Shown here one piece after another: positions 7,580-15,653 of a DNA stretch of 37,968 bases. Every line of letters begins with the position of its first letter. Positions within the stretch are counted from its first letter, which is position 1. The stretch covers positions 1 to 37,968 of the forward strand of contig CAJTVH010000025.1 of NCBI GenBank assembly GCA_910579745.1, given 5' to 3'. This stretch comes from an uncultured Clostridia bacterium. Its GTDB lineage: Bacteria; Bacillota; Clostridia; Lachnospirales; CAG-274. Position numbers and translations under genes: made by a program. The notes under the pieces are model-generated. The model saw nothing but the letters and a program-made list of their open reading frames with translations, searched no databases and had not been told where the DNA came from.

Positions 7580-8737
7580 ACGCGTAACTTTGAGTTATCA
7601 AGTAAAAAAAGCAAAAACGGTAAAAAATTTTTTAAAGCCATTCTTCACGAGATTTACCCCGATGAGTGCGTCGTTAACGAGACGGGGACTTTGTACAATA
7701 ATAACGGTATCACTTATTTAGAAAAATACACAAAGCGTCAGCTAGGCTCAATAGAGGATATGTCCGTAACGGTTGAGTTTATAAACGACGAGCGCACTGA
7801 GATATACGGTCATGGCATGACGGACGAGGAAGACGGCATGGGTGTGTTTAGAAACGCCACGATGATAGGAAACTTTACAAAAGGGTATATTGATGATATG
7901 GAAATCGACGGTGAAATCAAACGTGTGTGCGTCGGCGAGGGTTATCTTGACTATATGCGTTATAAAGATTTCATCGACATTCTTCAAACCCGACTTGAAA
8001 ACGGGGAACGAATTGAGGGAAGCGTGGAGTTCTCTCCGCCGGAGGGGAAAGATGAAATTCAATATTTGTACGGATTTAAAAACAAAGGGCGTATTCCCAT
8101 TGATTACGATTATACGGGCTACGCCGTTTTAGGTATCAGACCAGCGGACAAATCCGCCGTTGTCACGGAAATAAACGAGAGTAAAAATAAGGAGGGCTTT
8201 AAAATTATGGATGAGAAAGTATTACAAGTATTTGTCGAGGACATAAAAAACACATTAATTGAGACAAACAGTAAAAACAATGAACTTAACTCTTTTATCA
8301 CACAGCTTAACGCCGCTATCTCAGAAAAAGACACTAAAATAGCTGAACTTAACGCTAAGTGTAAAGAGACTGAGGAAGCTTTAACCGAAAAGGATTCCGA
8401 AATCAATGAGATGAGAGAGTCCGCTAAAGAGCTTAAAGAGGAATTGAATAAATATAAAAAAGAAAAAGCGGTTTCCGAGCTTAATTCCGCTCTCGAGCGA
8501 TACACGGATAAGGAAAAATCTTACGCTAAGGATGAGATTAACGCTTTTAACGAGGATTACACAAAAGTCGAGGTCAACGCCATTATTGACAAAATTAACG
8601 CCGGTATTGGAGCTGAGGCTAAAAAAACTCAAATAGAGTTAAACGCCGCCAATAACCAAATGGGAGATATTTTTGGTTATATTGACGAGGCGGGGCAAGA
8701 GAATGACGGTGTTGATTTTGATGATATTTTTAAATAG
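7580..8737 (+). CDS. prohead protease fused to scaffold, probable ACG start
   Basis: The frame is open from ACG 7580 (after TAA at 7577) and AGGAGG lies at 7567-7572, an ideal distance. From ACG the protein begins T/M-RNFELSSKKSKNGKKFFKA, the usual start of this protease family. The first TTG is not until 7691, which would delete about 37 conserved residues. Residues up to about 205 are the protease (MSVTVEFINDERTEIYGHGMT; IEGSVEFSPPEG; GYAVLGIRP). From about 210 there is a coiled-coil scaffold rich in Glu, Lys and Ala, ending in the acidic GVDFDDIFK. It matures the prohead by cleaving scaffold and itself. An internal ribosome site gives a free scaffold. The 385-residue length with the ACG start fits protease-scaffold fusions. 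Confidence 0.8.
   Translation, partial: TRNFELSSKKSKNGKKFFKAILHEIYPDECVVNETGTLYNNNGITYLEKYTKRQLGSIEDMSVTVEFINDERTEIYGHGMTDEEDGMGVFRNATMIGNFTKGYIDDMEIDGEIKRVCVGEGYLDYMRYKDFIDILQTRLENGERIEGSVEFSPPEGKDEIQYLYGFKNKGRIPIDYDYTGYAVLGIRPADKSAVVTEINESKNKEGFKIMDEKVLQVFVEDIKNTLIETNSKNNELNSFITQLNAAISEKDTKIAELNAKCKETEEALTEKDSEINEMRESAKELKEELNKYKKEKAVSELNSALERYTDKEKSYAKDEINAFNEDYTKVEVNAIIDKINAGIGAEAKKTQIELNAANNQMGDIFGYIDEAGQENDGVDFDDIFK
8207..8737 (+). CDS. scaffold protein from an internal in-frame start
   Basis: Inside the protease gene, AAGGAGGG (8189-8196) stands 10 bases before an in-frame ATG at 8207. Translation from there gives a 176-residue protein (MDEKVLQVFVEDIKNTLIE...) that contains only the coiled-coil scaffold. 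This mirrors phage lambda, where Nu3 is translated from inside gene C. The protein would form the core on which the capsid shell assembles, then be degraded by the protease. The strength and spacing of the site make it hard to dismiss as chance, but expression is inferred. Confidence 0.6.
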   Translation: MDEKVLQVFVEDIKNTLIETNSKNNELNSFITQLNAAISEKDTKIAELNAKCKETEEALTEKDSEINEMRESAKELKEELNKYKKEKAVSELNSALERYTDKEKSYAKDEINAFNEDYTKVEVNAIIDKINAGIGAEAKKTQIELNAANNQMGDIFGYIDEAGQENDGVDFDDIFK

Positions 8738-8754
8738 TACGGGAGGATTGAGAT

Positions 8755-9198
8755 ATGTTTAAATTTCATGAGATAGGTAACTATAAAACCGCCAAAAATG
8801 TGGGATACTGCGTGACGGAGGTTCCCTTAAAAAACGGCATGGGTGTAATAGTGGATGAGGCGGCGAGAAAAGTGTCTCTGCCCACCACCGGGGCCTCAGA
8901 TATTTCCGTGGTGATGAGTATAATAGATAAGCCGGAAATCCACTCGCCTAACGAGTACGTGATAGAGGCCGGCGAATACCCTAGAACGTTTCAGCTGTCG
9001 TCAATAACAGGTAAATTAGTTGACATGGACACGGACGTTATAACAACCGATTACTCATCTGTCGAGGCCGGAGATATACTTGTGTATGATACCGACGGCA
9101 AGTTAAAAAAGGGAGCGGGGAGCGAGACTATAGGCTATAAGGTAATTGAGAAAACCACCTTTGGAGGAGAGGGAATTTTAGCGAAAGTGTTAGCTTAA
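8755..9198 (+). CDS. capsid decoration-like protein
   Basis: A 147-residue protein with ATG 8755 after GGGAGG. It is mostly beta (GYCVTEVPLKNGMGVIVDE, SVVMSIIDKPE, TFQLSSITGKLVDMDTD, AGDILVYDTDGKL) with frequent Gly and Asp and no Cys pair or membrane segment. Its position between scaffold and major capsid genes, its size and its beta-rich pattern match head decoration or stabilisation proteins of the lambda gpD type. I have no catalytic or sequence signature, so the role is by position. A terminator separates it from the capsid gene. Confidence 0.55.
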   Translation: MFKFHEIGNYKTAKNVGYCVTEVPLKNGMGVIVDEAARKVSLPTTGASDISVVMSIIDKPEIHSPNEYVIEAGEYPRTFQLSSITGKLVDMDTDVITTDYSSVEAGDILVYDTDGKLKKGAGSETIGYKVIEKTTFGGEGILAKVLA

Positions 9199-9268
9199 TT
9201 TTTACATATTGTTAAATGTTAGACTTCTCTCAGAACCTTGCGTCAATTTGTGAGAAAAGTCTATTGTT

Positions 9269-9304
9269 AAACCATAATATCGGCGGATTATTATGGTTTT
9301 TTTA
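9269..9304 (+). terminator. terminator between decoration and major capsid genes
   Basis: AAACCATAATA (9269-9279) pairs perfectly with TATTATGGTTT (9289-9299) around a 9-base loop and runs into a T-rich stretch. It ends about 20 bases before the capsid start. Confidence 0.85.
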
Positions 9305-9323
9305 TTTTAAGGAGGATTTATAT

Positions 9324-10418
9324 ATGCGAAATTCGTTTGAGTTAAACAACGCGACAAGGGACGATATTCATATAAAAGATATGTCTAAATTTAAAAAAGT
9401 CGTTGAGATTTGTTCCGCTCTCTTTCAAGGAGCGGACTTGACAAAATACGGAAAAGCGACAGATAAGGTTGTCACGAGATTAAAAAATTTGGGCGGCCGA
9501 GCTGAAAACGGTGACAGAAGGTCTATAAGTGAGCTCAATTCTTACGTGAAATTTATAATTCAGCCCAAACTGCTTGAGTCTATGAAAATATTCAGTTTCT
9601 TAGGTAATTACAAGGAATTAAGCTACGATCAGCAGCCTATTGTAAAAACATACAATTATGATGGCATTGACGCGAGAGTTCAGGCGTCAGGCTCAGACGT
9701 GAGCTTTAGCTCAAGAAACTGGATTGAGTATCCTATAACCACAAGAACAATCTCATCCGGTATGGCCGTCAATTACCGAGAGTTTAAAAGTGGTAACTTT
9801 TCGGGCACTATCGCTGAGGAAATCGCTCAGATTCAAATTGACATGAACAACAAAGCGGTCTCTTATGTGCTAAACGTACTGGATAAAGCCATAAAAGAAA
9901 ACACAAAGTACGTTAAATTTTACTCTGAGTATTCCGACGCTCCAACACAGGCGTTAGTTGACGCTATGGTAGCTAAAATGAGAAAAATGGGTAAAGTTGG
10001 TATCGCTGGTGACTTTTCCGTTCTCTCCGTGATATGTGACTGGAACGGTTATAAAACCGTTGGCAATGCCACTCTCCCATTCTACAGCGAGGAACAGGTA
10101 AATGAGATAGCGAGAGCCGGTCTTAACGGCTTTTACAAAGGCACTTCCCTTGTGGAGCTTGAGAATCCGTACAATTATACAAAGCCTTTATCCGATAAAA
10201 GCGGGTTTGAGACATATTACGATTCTGACAAACTCTATTTTACGACTCAAGGCTCCAACTCTCCCCTTAATATTTTCAGACGCGGCGGTATAACCACTAT
10301 GACGGGAAACGACATTGAGACAGGCACGGTTAAAACTCGTTTTGATATGGAAATCGGAGCTGACGTTGTAAAAGGCAGGGAGTTTGAGATAGGTATGATT
10401 GCTAAGAAAAAAGCTTAA
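9324..10418 (+). CDS. major capsid protein, HK97 fold
   Basis: A 364-residue protein. ATG 9324 follows AAGGAGGA; the frame extends upstream to 9216 but only through the terminator, so that start is rejected. KFIIQPKLLESMKIFSFLGNY, the long central beta section (VKTYNYDGIDARVQ; EYPITTRTISSGMAVNYREF), the spine helix (GTIAEEIAQIQIDMNNKAVSY) and the C-terminal GREFEIGMIAKKK are the pattern of clostridial HK97-type capsid proteins. Several hundred copies build the icosahedral head. The N-terminal segment (residues 1-60) may act as a delta domain removed at maturation. It has its own strong ribosome site and is framed by hairpins, which fits a highly expressed gene. Confidence 0.85.
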   Translation: MRNSFELNNATRDDIHIKDMSKFKKVVEICSALFQGADLTKYGKATDKVVTRLKNLGGRAENGDRRSISELNSYVKFIIQPKLLESMKIFSFLGNYKELSYDQQPIVKTYNYDGIDARVQASGSDVSFSSRNWIEYPITTRTISSGMAVNYREFKSGNFSGTIAEEIAQIQIDMNNKAVSYVLNVLDKAIKENTKYVKFYSEYSDAPTQALVDAMVAKMRKMGKVGIAGDFSVLSVICDWNGYKTVGNATLPFYSEEQVNEIARAGLNGFYKGTSLVELENPYNYTKPLSDKSGFETYYDSDKLYFTTQGSNSPLNIFRRGGITTMTGNDIETGTVKTRFDMEIGADVVKGREFEIGMIAKKKA

Positions 10419-10437
10419 CGCTATACACATGTCACAG

Positions 10438-10461
10438 GGAGGGAATTTGATTCCCTCCTTT
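10438..10461 (+). terminator. hairpin after the major capsid gene
   Basis: GGAGGGAAT (10438-10446) pairs perfectly with ATTCCCTCC (10450-10458) around a 3-base loop. The T-run is short (TTTAAT), so it could be a weak terminator or an mRNA 3'-end stabiliser. The arm also resembles a ribosome site but has no start after it. Confidence 0.6.
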
Positions 10462-10486
10462 AATCGCCATAGAAAGGAGAAAATAT

Positions 10487-10972
10487 ATGGAGCGGATTAA
10501 ATTAACGGACAGAGTCAGTATTGACAGTTTGGTTAGCTGGGATATAGGATTTAGAGCCACGGAGGCTAACAGGGATATTACAATTCCGGCCAATGTTAAA
10601 GGTTATAAACAGCTCACCGTCGGGGAAATAGACGGTCAGGTAAAAATGGGTAATAAATTTTTTACGGGCACGGACGGTTTAGGAAATAACGCCGACATTA
10701 AAATTAACGATGAGAGAGTTGTAAAATTTGTGTTTGGTGACAATCAGTCGGGAGAGGAACCGCCTTCCGCAACTTTACTAACCGCCGACTCAGTGAGGGA
10801 GCTTTTAGAAACCTCGCCAAAAGCTAAATTTCAAGAGACTCTTGAAAAATTGGTGGTAACAGACTCAGAAAAGAAAATGATTATCAGCGTGGCTAAAGAG
10901 ATTGGAATTGATAATGTGGAGGCGTATAAAATTTCCGCTATCGAGAAAATATCAGGGTACAAATTTGATTAA
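10487..10972 (+). CDS. unknown structural protein after the capsid gene
   Basis: A 161-residue protein with ATG 10487 after AAAGGAGA. The first 85 residues look like a beta domain (RDITIPANVKGYKQLTVGEIDGQ). The last 75 are helical (SVRELLETSPKAKFQETLEKLVVTDSEKKMIISVAKEI). A two-part beta plus helical layout after the capsid gene is seen in head fibre or head-tail proteins, but I do not recognise the family. No catalytic motif. Transcribed with the following gene, 16 bases downstream. Confidence 0.55.
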   Translation: MERIKLTDRVSIDSLVSWDIGFRATEANRDITIPANVKGYKQLTVGEIDGQVKMGNKFFTGTDGLGNNADIKINDERVVKFVFGDNQSGEEPPSATLLTADSVRELLETSPKAKFQETLEKLVVTDSEKKMIISVAKEIGIDNVEAYKISAIEKISGYKFD

Positions 10973-10988
10973 CACGGAGATGATGTAA

Positions 10989-11381
10989 ATGGAAAACACA
11001 AGTTACAATGACATATTATCGTCGTTTCACTCTCACCCTATGTCAAAATACGCTCTTAATGAAAATTTAGAGTATCAATGGTTTCAAGACGCTCTGGGAA
11101 TATACGAGCTGGAAATCCAAGAGCTTGTTTTTGATAAGGAGCTAAGAGTATTCGACAAAAGGCTCACTCGTTATCAAATAAAAACCATTGGGTTGATTAT
11201 GTACACATTTTACCTCACAAGGGAATTGAGCAGACTTGAGAAGTTACAGGGAATATCAAGCAAAGAGCTCTCAATAACGGGAAATGACGAGTCAAAAAGA
11301 ATCACTTACGCCGATTTGAAACTTGAGCTTGACAGAGCCGATGACTTATTGAACAAACAAAAACAGCATTGTTATTGTTAG
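10989..11381 (+). CDS. head-tail connector candidate
   Basis: A 130-residue, mostly helical protein starting at ATG 10989 after ACGGAGAT. Helices: NENLEYQWFQDALGIYELEIQEL, RLTRYQIKTIGLIMYTFYLTRELSRLEKL and DLKLELDRADDLLNKQK. A small helical protein at this place in the head module usually is the adaptor that docks under the portal. It ends HCYC with the stop just before the next ribosome site. Assignment by size, fold guess and position only. Confidence 0.5.
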   Translation: MENTSYNDILSSFHSHPMSKYALNENLEYQWFQDALGIYELEIQELVFDKELRVFDKRLTRYQIKTIGLIMYTFYLTRELSRLEKLQGISSKELSITGNDESKRITYADLKLELDRADDLLNKQKQHCYC

Positions 11382-11392
11382 GCGGTGATTTT

Positions 11393-12427
11393 ATGGCTGT
11401 GGAATGGTATTTGATGAACTCACCGCCCAATCGATACAGCGGTTTTGAGGATGATGATTTTGCGTATTTTGGTACAGAGGGATTTAACGAGCTGCTTTAT
11501 TCTTGTATTTCCGATGAGGTCACATTATATAATTATGATCTGTCCGTAAGCGAAACGGCGCGATGTATCGTGCGGGGCAATATAGCCGACACCACGTTAA
11601 AATCATTAAACAGGGTTTTCATATTTAATATAGGAACCGTAAAAGCTGGCATGTATGTGTTTTTTGATAATAGTTACTGGCTTATCATAGGTTATCCCGG
11701 CAATAATAAAATTTATGAGAAAGTGACGGCGGTATTGTGTCAGTATCAGATAAAATGGCAAAACTCAAAGGGTAATATAATAAAACGATGGGTAAATCTC
11801 ACAACAGCCTCAAAATATGATATAGGTGAGACTAATACCCAAAAAGCTATACTCACAACAAATAACCTTACTATTCTTATCCCAAACGATACTGAGAGTA
11901 TGGAACTTGAGAGAAAAAGAGTGTTTATTGACAAAAACACGAAAAATCCATCCAAAGTATTTAAAATAACACGTAACGACGACGTTTTATATGAGTATAA
12001 CTCTCATGGCGGGGTTTTAAGTTTTATCGCTGATAAAACTGAGTTAAACCCAAAAACGGACAACACGGGATTAGGAATATGCGGCTATATTCCCCCCGCC
12101 CCCTCCGGTGGTCGCGCGAGCGGGCTTTATCCCGTTCCTAAAATAATATATAACGGTAAGCCAGCGATTAAATTAGGCGGAAATTTTAAAAGGGCTCGGG
12201 GCGTGTTTGTGGATTTTAACGGCGATTGCGCGGAAGGCTCGGGGTTATGGATTGTGGATTGTGAGTTTAAGGACAAGCTTATTATTGTGTCAAACGGAAA
12301 TCAGATAAAAATTAAAGCGCCTGATATATACGAGGATTTAATCGGGCGGAGTTTTAAACTGATATTTTCTGACAAAACAAAAAGCGTGTTTGATAAAATG
12401 ACTTTTACTATCGAGAGCTGTACATAA
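11393..12427 (+). CDS. head closure-like protein with a C-terminal beta domain
   Basis: ATG 11393 follows GGCGGTGAT; an upstream TTG in frame at 11369 overlaps the previous gene and lacks a ribosome site. The product is 344 residues. Residues 25-125 (LLYSCISDEVTLYNYDLSVS; VKAGMYVFFDNSYWLIIGYP) have the beta-barrel character of head closure/stopper proteins. From about 160 there are further beta segments, with a C-terminal domain (GVFVDFNGDCAEGSGLWIV...KLIFSDKTKSVFDKM) that looks Ig-like. It probably joins the connector ring to the tail. Family not certain. Confidence 0.5.
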   Translation: MAVEWYLMNSPPNRYSGFEDDDFAYFGTEGFNELLYSCISDEVTLYNYDLSVSETARCIVRGNIADTTLKSLNRVFIFNIGTVKAGMYVFFDNSYWLIIGYPGNNKIYEKVTAVLCQYQIKWQNSKGNIIKRWVNLTTASKYDIGETNTQKAILTTNNLTILIPNDTESMELERKRVFIDKNTKNPSKVFKITRNDDVLYEYNSHGGVLSFIADKTELNPKTDNTGLGICGYIPPAPSGGRASGLYPVPKIIYNGKPAIKLGGNFKRARGVFVDFNGDCAEGSGLWIVDCEFKDKLIIVSNGNQIKIKAPDIYEDLIGRSFKLIFSDKTKSVFDKMTFTIESCT

Positions 12428-12443
12428 AAACAGGAGGAACGTA

Positions 12444-12935
12444 ATGCTAAAACAACTTGGCGAGTACAAAGACCGTTTGTATTCCATATTGGCGGGAGAT
12501 AACAAAATACGCTGTCTGCTTTTAGGGGAAGATTACGAGGATAAGTTTGACGATTTGGATTCTGAACTTGAGAAATATATATGTCCCCATCTCTACACGG
12601 AGCCGACCGTGACAGAAACACATAGCTACATATTTTTCGAGATATACATACCGAGAACAACGACCGCCGTTAAAACCATGAAAATTTTTATTCAAACAAT
12701 TTGTCATAAAAATATCACTAAATATAAGGAAAAACCTAAGAATTATTATGGACTCAGATACGACGTGCTCTCGCAGTATGTTGAGGAACTATTATGTCCT
12801 GTTGATAAAGAAAACAGAGAAAAAATAATACGGCGTTTTGGGATAGGAAGAATTGATTTATCCAGTGTGGACTTATTTCTGTCAAATGATTTCGTTGGGC
12901 ATAGTTTAACATTTTCCGTGCCTGATTTCAGATAG
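12444..12935 (+). CDS. neck or tail completion protein candidate
   Basis: A 163-residue protein; ATG 12444 follows AGGAGGAA. An N-terminal helix (LGEYKDRLYSILAGDNKIRCLLLG) is followed by alternating strands and a helix (YGLRYDVLSQYVEELLCP). The small alpha/beta layout and location between the closure-like gene and the tail genes match proteins that terminate the tail tube at the neck. No diagnostic motif, so the role is positional. Thirteen bases separate it from the next gene. Confidence 0.5.
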   Translation: MLKQLGEYKDRLYSILAGDNKIRCLLLGEDYEDKFDDLDSELEKYICPHLYTEPTVTETHSYIFFEIYIPRTTTAVKTMKIFIQTICHKNITKYKEKPKNYYGLRYDVLSQYVEELLCPVDKENREKIIRRFGIGRIDLSSVDLFLSNDFVGHSLTFSVPDFR

Positions 12936-12948
12936 GAGGCGAATATTT

Positions 12949-13725
12949 ATGAGACTTGACTACGCCGCTCTCATCTCGCCCTACCCTTTTCCAATAAAAA
13001 ATGTCGGGAATATTAAATCACCCGCTTTAAAAGAGATATGGAACCCAAAAGTCACATATTCAAAATACAATATATATCTCGCGTTTCTCTCAATGGATGT
13101 GAAAACATACTGTGAGAGAATTGACAGCTCAAAAGCGGAGTGGTATCAATCGCTGTCCGATAACGACAAATTAAATATAAATATGTTCGATATTATCACC
13201 GTGAGTGAGAGCGCACGGGACACGTTTTTAGAAACCCTCAATTTCTTTTTTGAGGAAAATGTTATATGGGATAATGAGAGTAAACTTTTTATCACATTTG
13301 TAGATTATGATGAGAATGGACAGGTTATACCTATAGGAACAATATATAGAGATATATTTGAGGAATTGCGTGACATTATACTTCAAAGGTGCGGAATTAA
13401 CCGCTCCGACACAAATATAGATATGTCAAAGGTAAAAAACAAGCGAGCGTTAAAAATATTAAATAAAATCAAAAAGGCTAAAGAAAAACTCTCGAATAAC
13501 ACACAAGGCACGGATGAGATTGATCTGCCAAATTTAATATCGTCTATAGCGGCTCACAGCAATTCTTTAAATTTCACAAATATATGGGATTTAACAATTT
13601 ATCAGCTATACGAGCAATTTAAAAAAGAACAGACAAAAGTATATTTTGACATACAAAAAATATCTGTCGCCGCTTACGGCAACGAGAAAAACACGTTTAA
13701 GGGCGACGAATGGTATAAAAATTAA
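12949..13725 (+). CDS. tail module protein of unknown function
   Basis: A 258-residue protein, ATG 12949 after TAGGAGGCG. N-terminal PYPFPIKNVGNIKSPALKEIW, a central acidic helical section and the C-terminal NIWDLTIYQLYEQFKKEQTK followed by VYFDIQKISVAAYGNEK. Proteins with this 'WDLT.YQLY.QF' ending recur in clostridial phages just before the tail tube gene, often called tail assembly or structural. I cannot give a mechanism. The Lys-rich stretch at 13440-13500 (residues 165-185) may be disordered. No membrane segment. Confidence 0.55.
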   Translation: MRLDYAALISPYPFPIKNVGNIKSPALKEIWNPKVTYSKYNIYLAFLSMDVKTYCERIDSSKAEWYQSLSDNDKLNINMFDIITVSESARDTFLETLNFFFEENVIWDNESKLFITFVDYDENGQVIPIGTIYRDIFEELRDIILQRCGINRSDTNIDMSKVKNKRALKILNKIKKAKEKLSNNTQGTDEIDLPNLISSIAAHSNSLNFTNIWDLTIYQLYEQFKKEQTKVYFDIQKISVAAYGNEKNTFKGDEWYKN

Positions 13726-13751
13726 AATTATAAAAACAGGAGGATTAGATT

Positions 13752-14489
13752 ATGGGAGACCAAAAAAGATTATTCGCTAACAGAGAGGTATGCGACCTAA
13801 CATTTGTTGACTACAAAACAAAGATACCGTTTTTAAACTTAGATTTCGCCAATGTGACAACCACAGAGCTCACGGGTGAGTCTGTGTTCGCCTACGGCGG
13901 CAAGGGACACCCGAAACGAGTGGCTTTCTCAGGTGAGAGAGGAGGCACGCTCACTATTGAGACACAAATGCAAAGTTTTAAAATGTATCAGCTTTTAACC
14001 GGAGGCGACGTCTCCAAAACCGCTAAATTCATAAAAAGAGAGACTCTCACAGTCAGCGCCGACAGTACCGTCACTCTTACGGAAACACCGTCGGACAGCG
14101 GTGTCGTAAATATATTCGATGAAAATGACGACTGCGGGGAAGCAAAAACTATCACCGTTACAGGACAAACAGTAACCATAACGGGCTCCGCTGACGGCGA
14201 TAGAGTTATCGCTTATTATATTAAAGACATCACGGATAAAGTACAGAAAATCTCTATCAAAGGAAGCTCATTTCCAAAAGCGTTTACCGTGTACGGCGAC
14301 ACCGTAATGAAAAGTGAGAACGACGAGATACTGCCGTATAAATTTATCGCTTATAAAGCAGCGCCTCAGTCCAATATGAGCCTTTCAATGACAAATAACG
14401 GCGACCCCGGCACTGTAACCATAACTTGTGACTTGCTTGTAAATGAGAATGAGGAAATGCTTGATTTAATTCTTGAGGAAGATGAGTAA
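13752..14489 (+). CDS. major tail tube protein
   Basis: A 245-residue beta-rich protein with ATG 13752 after ACAGGAGGA. The start MGDQKRLFANREVCDLTF, then GERGGTLTIETQMQSFKMYQ and the C-terminal GDPGTVTITCDLLVNENEEM, are the hallmarks of Firmicutes siphophage tube proteins. Residues 100-150 (LTVSADSTVTLTETPSDSG ... ITVTGQTVTITGS) form an inserted Ig-like surface domain. It polymerises as hexameric rings around the tape measure. It is followed by dyad element B and a hairpin that overlaps the ribosome site of the next gene. Confidence 0.8.
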   Translation: MGDQKRLFANREVCDLTFVDYKTKIPFLNLDFANVTTTELTGESVFAYGGKGHPKRVAFSGERGGTLTIETQMQSFKMYQLLTGGDVSKTAKFIKRETLTVSADSTVTLTETPSDSGVVNIFDENDDCGEAKTITVTGQTVTITGSADGDRVIAYYIKDITDKVQKISIKGSSFPKAFTVYGDTVMKSENDEILPYKFIAYKAAPQSNMSLSMTNNGDPGTVTITCDLLVNENEEMLDLILEEDE

Positions 14490-14509
14490 TACTAATCTCA
14501 CAATTAGTA
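14490..14509 (+). promoter_or_regulatory. dyad element B after the tail tube gene
   Basis: TACTAAT (14490-14496) and ATTAGTA (14503-14509) pair perfectly with a 6-base loop. The first 13 bases match elements A (5823) and C (18410), which keep the extra CTCAC after TACTAAT. There is no T-run, so it is not a normal terminator. Confidence 0.5.
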
Positions 14510-14529
14510 CATAGGGCGGTTTACCCCAC

Positions 14530-14548
14530 CCTTGTTCATACAAGGAGG
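14530..14548 (+). promoter_or_regulatory. hairpin covering a ribosome binding site
   Basis: CCTTGT (14530-14535) pairs with ACAAGG (14540-14545), and the latter is part of the AAGGAGG ribosome site (14542-14548) of the gene at 14555. Folding would hide the site and lower translation. Confidence 0.45.
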
Positions 14549-14554
14549 TAATCT

Positions 14555-14809
14555 ATGATTAAGCTATGTGAAATATTAAACTTTAACAAAATCACACAAG
14601 TCGCTGTGGCTAAATACGGCAATACTCAAATTCAATTTGTCGCCGATAAAAACGTTTTAAGTTCAGCGGTTTATATTAAGAAAACTTTGTCAGGGTATGA
14701 GATAGTTTCTAAGGAGGAATATTTGAAATCTTTAAAAACACCGAAAAAAAACAATAAAATTGATTTCACGCGTTCAGCCGAGAATATTTCCAAAGAAGAG
14801 GTTGTTTAA
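14555..14809 (+). CDS. hypothetical small tail-region protein
   Basis: An 84-residue basic protein, ATG 14555 after AAGGAGGT. Predicted strands (ITQVAVAKYGNTQIQFVADK) followed by a helix (SKEEYLKSLK) and a Lys/Ser-rich tail. It lies directly after the tail tube gene, where tail assembly chaperones usually stand, but shows no frameshift extension. Immediately downstream begins the AT-rich DarTG insert, so this may be the remaining half of an interrupted chaperone region. Not recognised. Confidence 0.55.
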   Translation: MIKLCEILNFNKITQVAVAKYGNTQIQFVADKNVLSSAVYIKKTLSGYEIVSKEEYLKSLKTPKKNNKIDFTRSAENISKEEVV

Positions 14810-14960
14810 AATAAATTTTTGTAAAACAATAAATTTTCTAAATTTATATAAAATTATTTTAAATAATTAACATCTTTTAGAAAAATTTAGTCATTTCATA
14901 ATCTTACGGTAATCTGCCTTAAATTACTCTTATTAACTTAATTTTATAATTAAATTTTAG

Positions 14961-14989
14961 TTGTTAATTTTTATAAAATATTGTATAAT
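14961..14989 (+). promoter_or_regulatory. sigma70-type promoter of the DarTG cassette
   Basis: TTGTTA (14961-14966) and TATAAT (14984-14989) are separated by exactly 17 bases, and lie about 28 bases before the DarT start. It is the clearest host-type promoter in the window. The region 14810-15017 is otherwise non-coding, extremely AT-rich and holds nothing else I can support. Confidence 0.75.
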
Positions 14990-15017
14990 TGAACAAAATA
15001 TATTTCGGGAGATAATT

Positions 15018-15629
15018 ATGGGCAGAATACAAAACGGAAAACTACTTTATCATTTAACAGCGTTAAATAATTTAGAATCAATAATACAAAATGGTCTTAT
15101 GTCAAGAGACGCTTTAACCGAAAAAAAAGAAAATTTTATTGATGTTGCCAATCAGGAAATAGTTAAAAGTCGCGAATACTACAATTTAAGTTCATACATC
15201 CCTTTTCATTTCCATATACATACCGCTTTTGATACTATAGTAAAAAATCAAAATCCAAATATAGATTTCATATATCTATGTCTACAACGAAAAAAAGCAA
15301 AGGAACTAAATTTTCAAATAATACCTGAACATCCATTATCATCCTCAATTTTCACAGTATCTCTTCTTTCTTACGAAAATGGAATTGACGCTATAAATTG
15401 GGATATTATGGAATTAACACAGACAGAAGCTAAAGAGAGAAATATTGATTTAGATGATCATAGAAAAATAAGGATGGCTGAATGTTTAACAAAGTCAATT
15501 TTAAATATAACAGAATTTAATATTATTGGAGTTTCTAATGATAAAGTTAAAATAAAAACAGAAAATTTGTTAAAAAAATATAATATTAATTCGCCGCCTT
15601 ATGTTAATACATATAAAATGTGGTTTTAA
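15018..15629 (+). CDS. darT: DarT-like DNA ADP-ribosyltransferase toxin
   Basis: A 203-residue protein (ATG 15018 after CGGGAGA). It matches the DarT family (DUF4433): N-terminal YHLTALNNLESIIQNGLMSR is the NAD-binding start, YIPFHFHIHTAFDTIV matches the conserved 'PFYF/HxR' segment, and HRKIRMAECLTK carries the catalytic glutamate (E155). DarT attaches ADP-ribose from NAD to thymidine or other bases in single-stranded DNA, blocking replication. Characterised DarTG systems stop incoming phage by modifying its DNA. The paired DarG follows 24 bases downstream. The cassette has its own promoter and terminator and sits inside phage tail genes, so it is a moron (accessory gene) that probably acts in lysogens. 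Family assignment is firm from motifs and partner; base specificity is unknown. Confidence 0.88.
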   Translation: MGRIQNGKLLYHLTALNNLESIIQNGLMSRDALTEKKENFIDVANQEIVKSREYYNLSSYIPFHFHIHTAFDTIVKNQNPNIDFIYLCLQRKKAKELNFQIIPEHPLSSSIFTVSLLSYENGIDAINWDIMELTQTEAKERNIDLDDHRKIRMAECLTKSILNITEFNIIGVSNDKVKIKTENLLKKYNINSPPYVNTYKMWF

Positions 15630-15653
15630 AACAAATTGAAAAGAGTGGTATAA

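Noticed and set aside
9216..9323. Longer major capsid protein starting at ATG 9216.
   Set aside because: The extra 36 codons cover the terminator at 9269-9304; ATG 9324 has AAGGAGGA at the right distance.
13988..14179. Minus-strand open frames across the window, such as this one.
   Set aside because: They lie inside well-supported plus-strand genes, have no ribosome sites and show no family resemblance.
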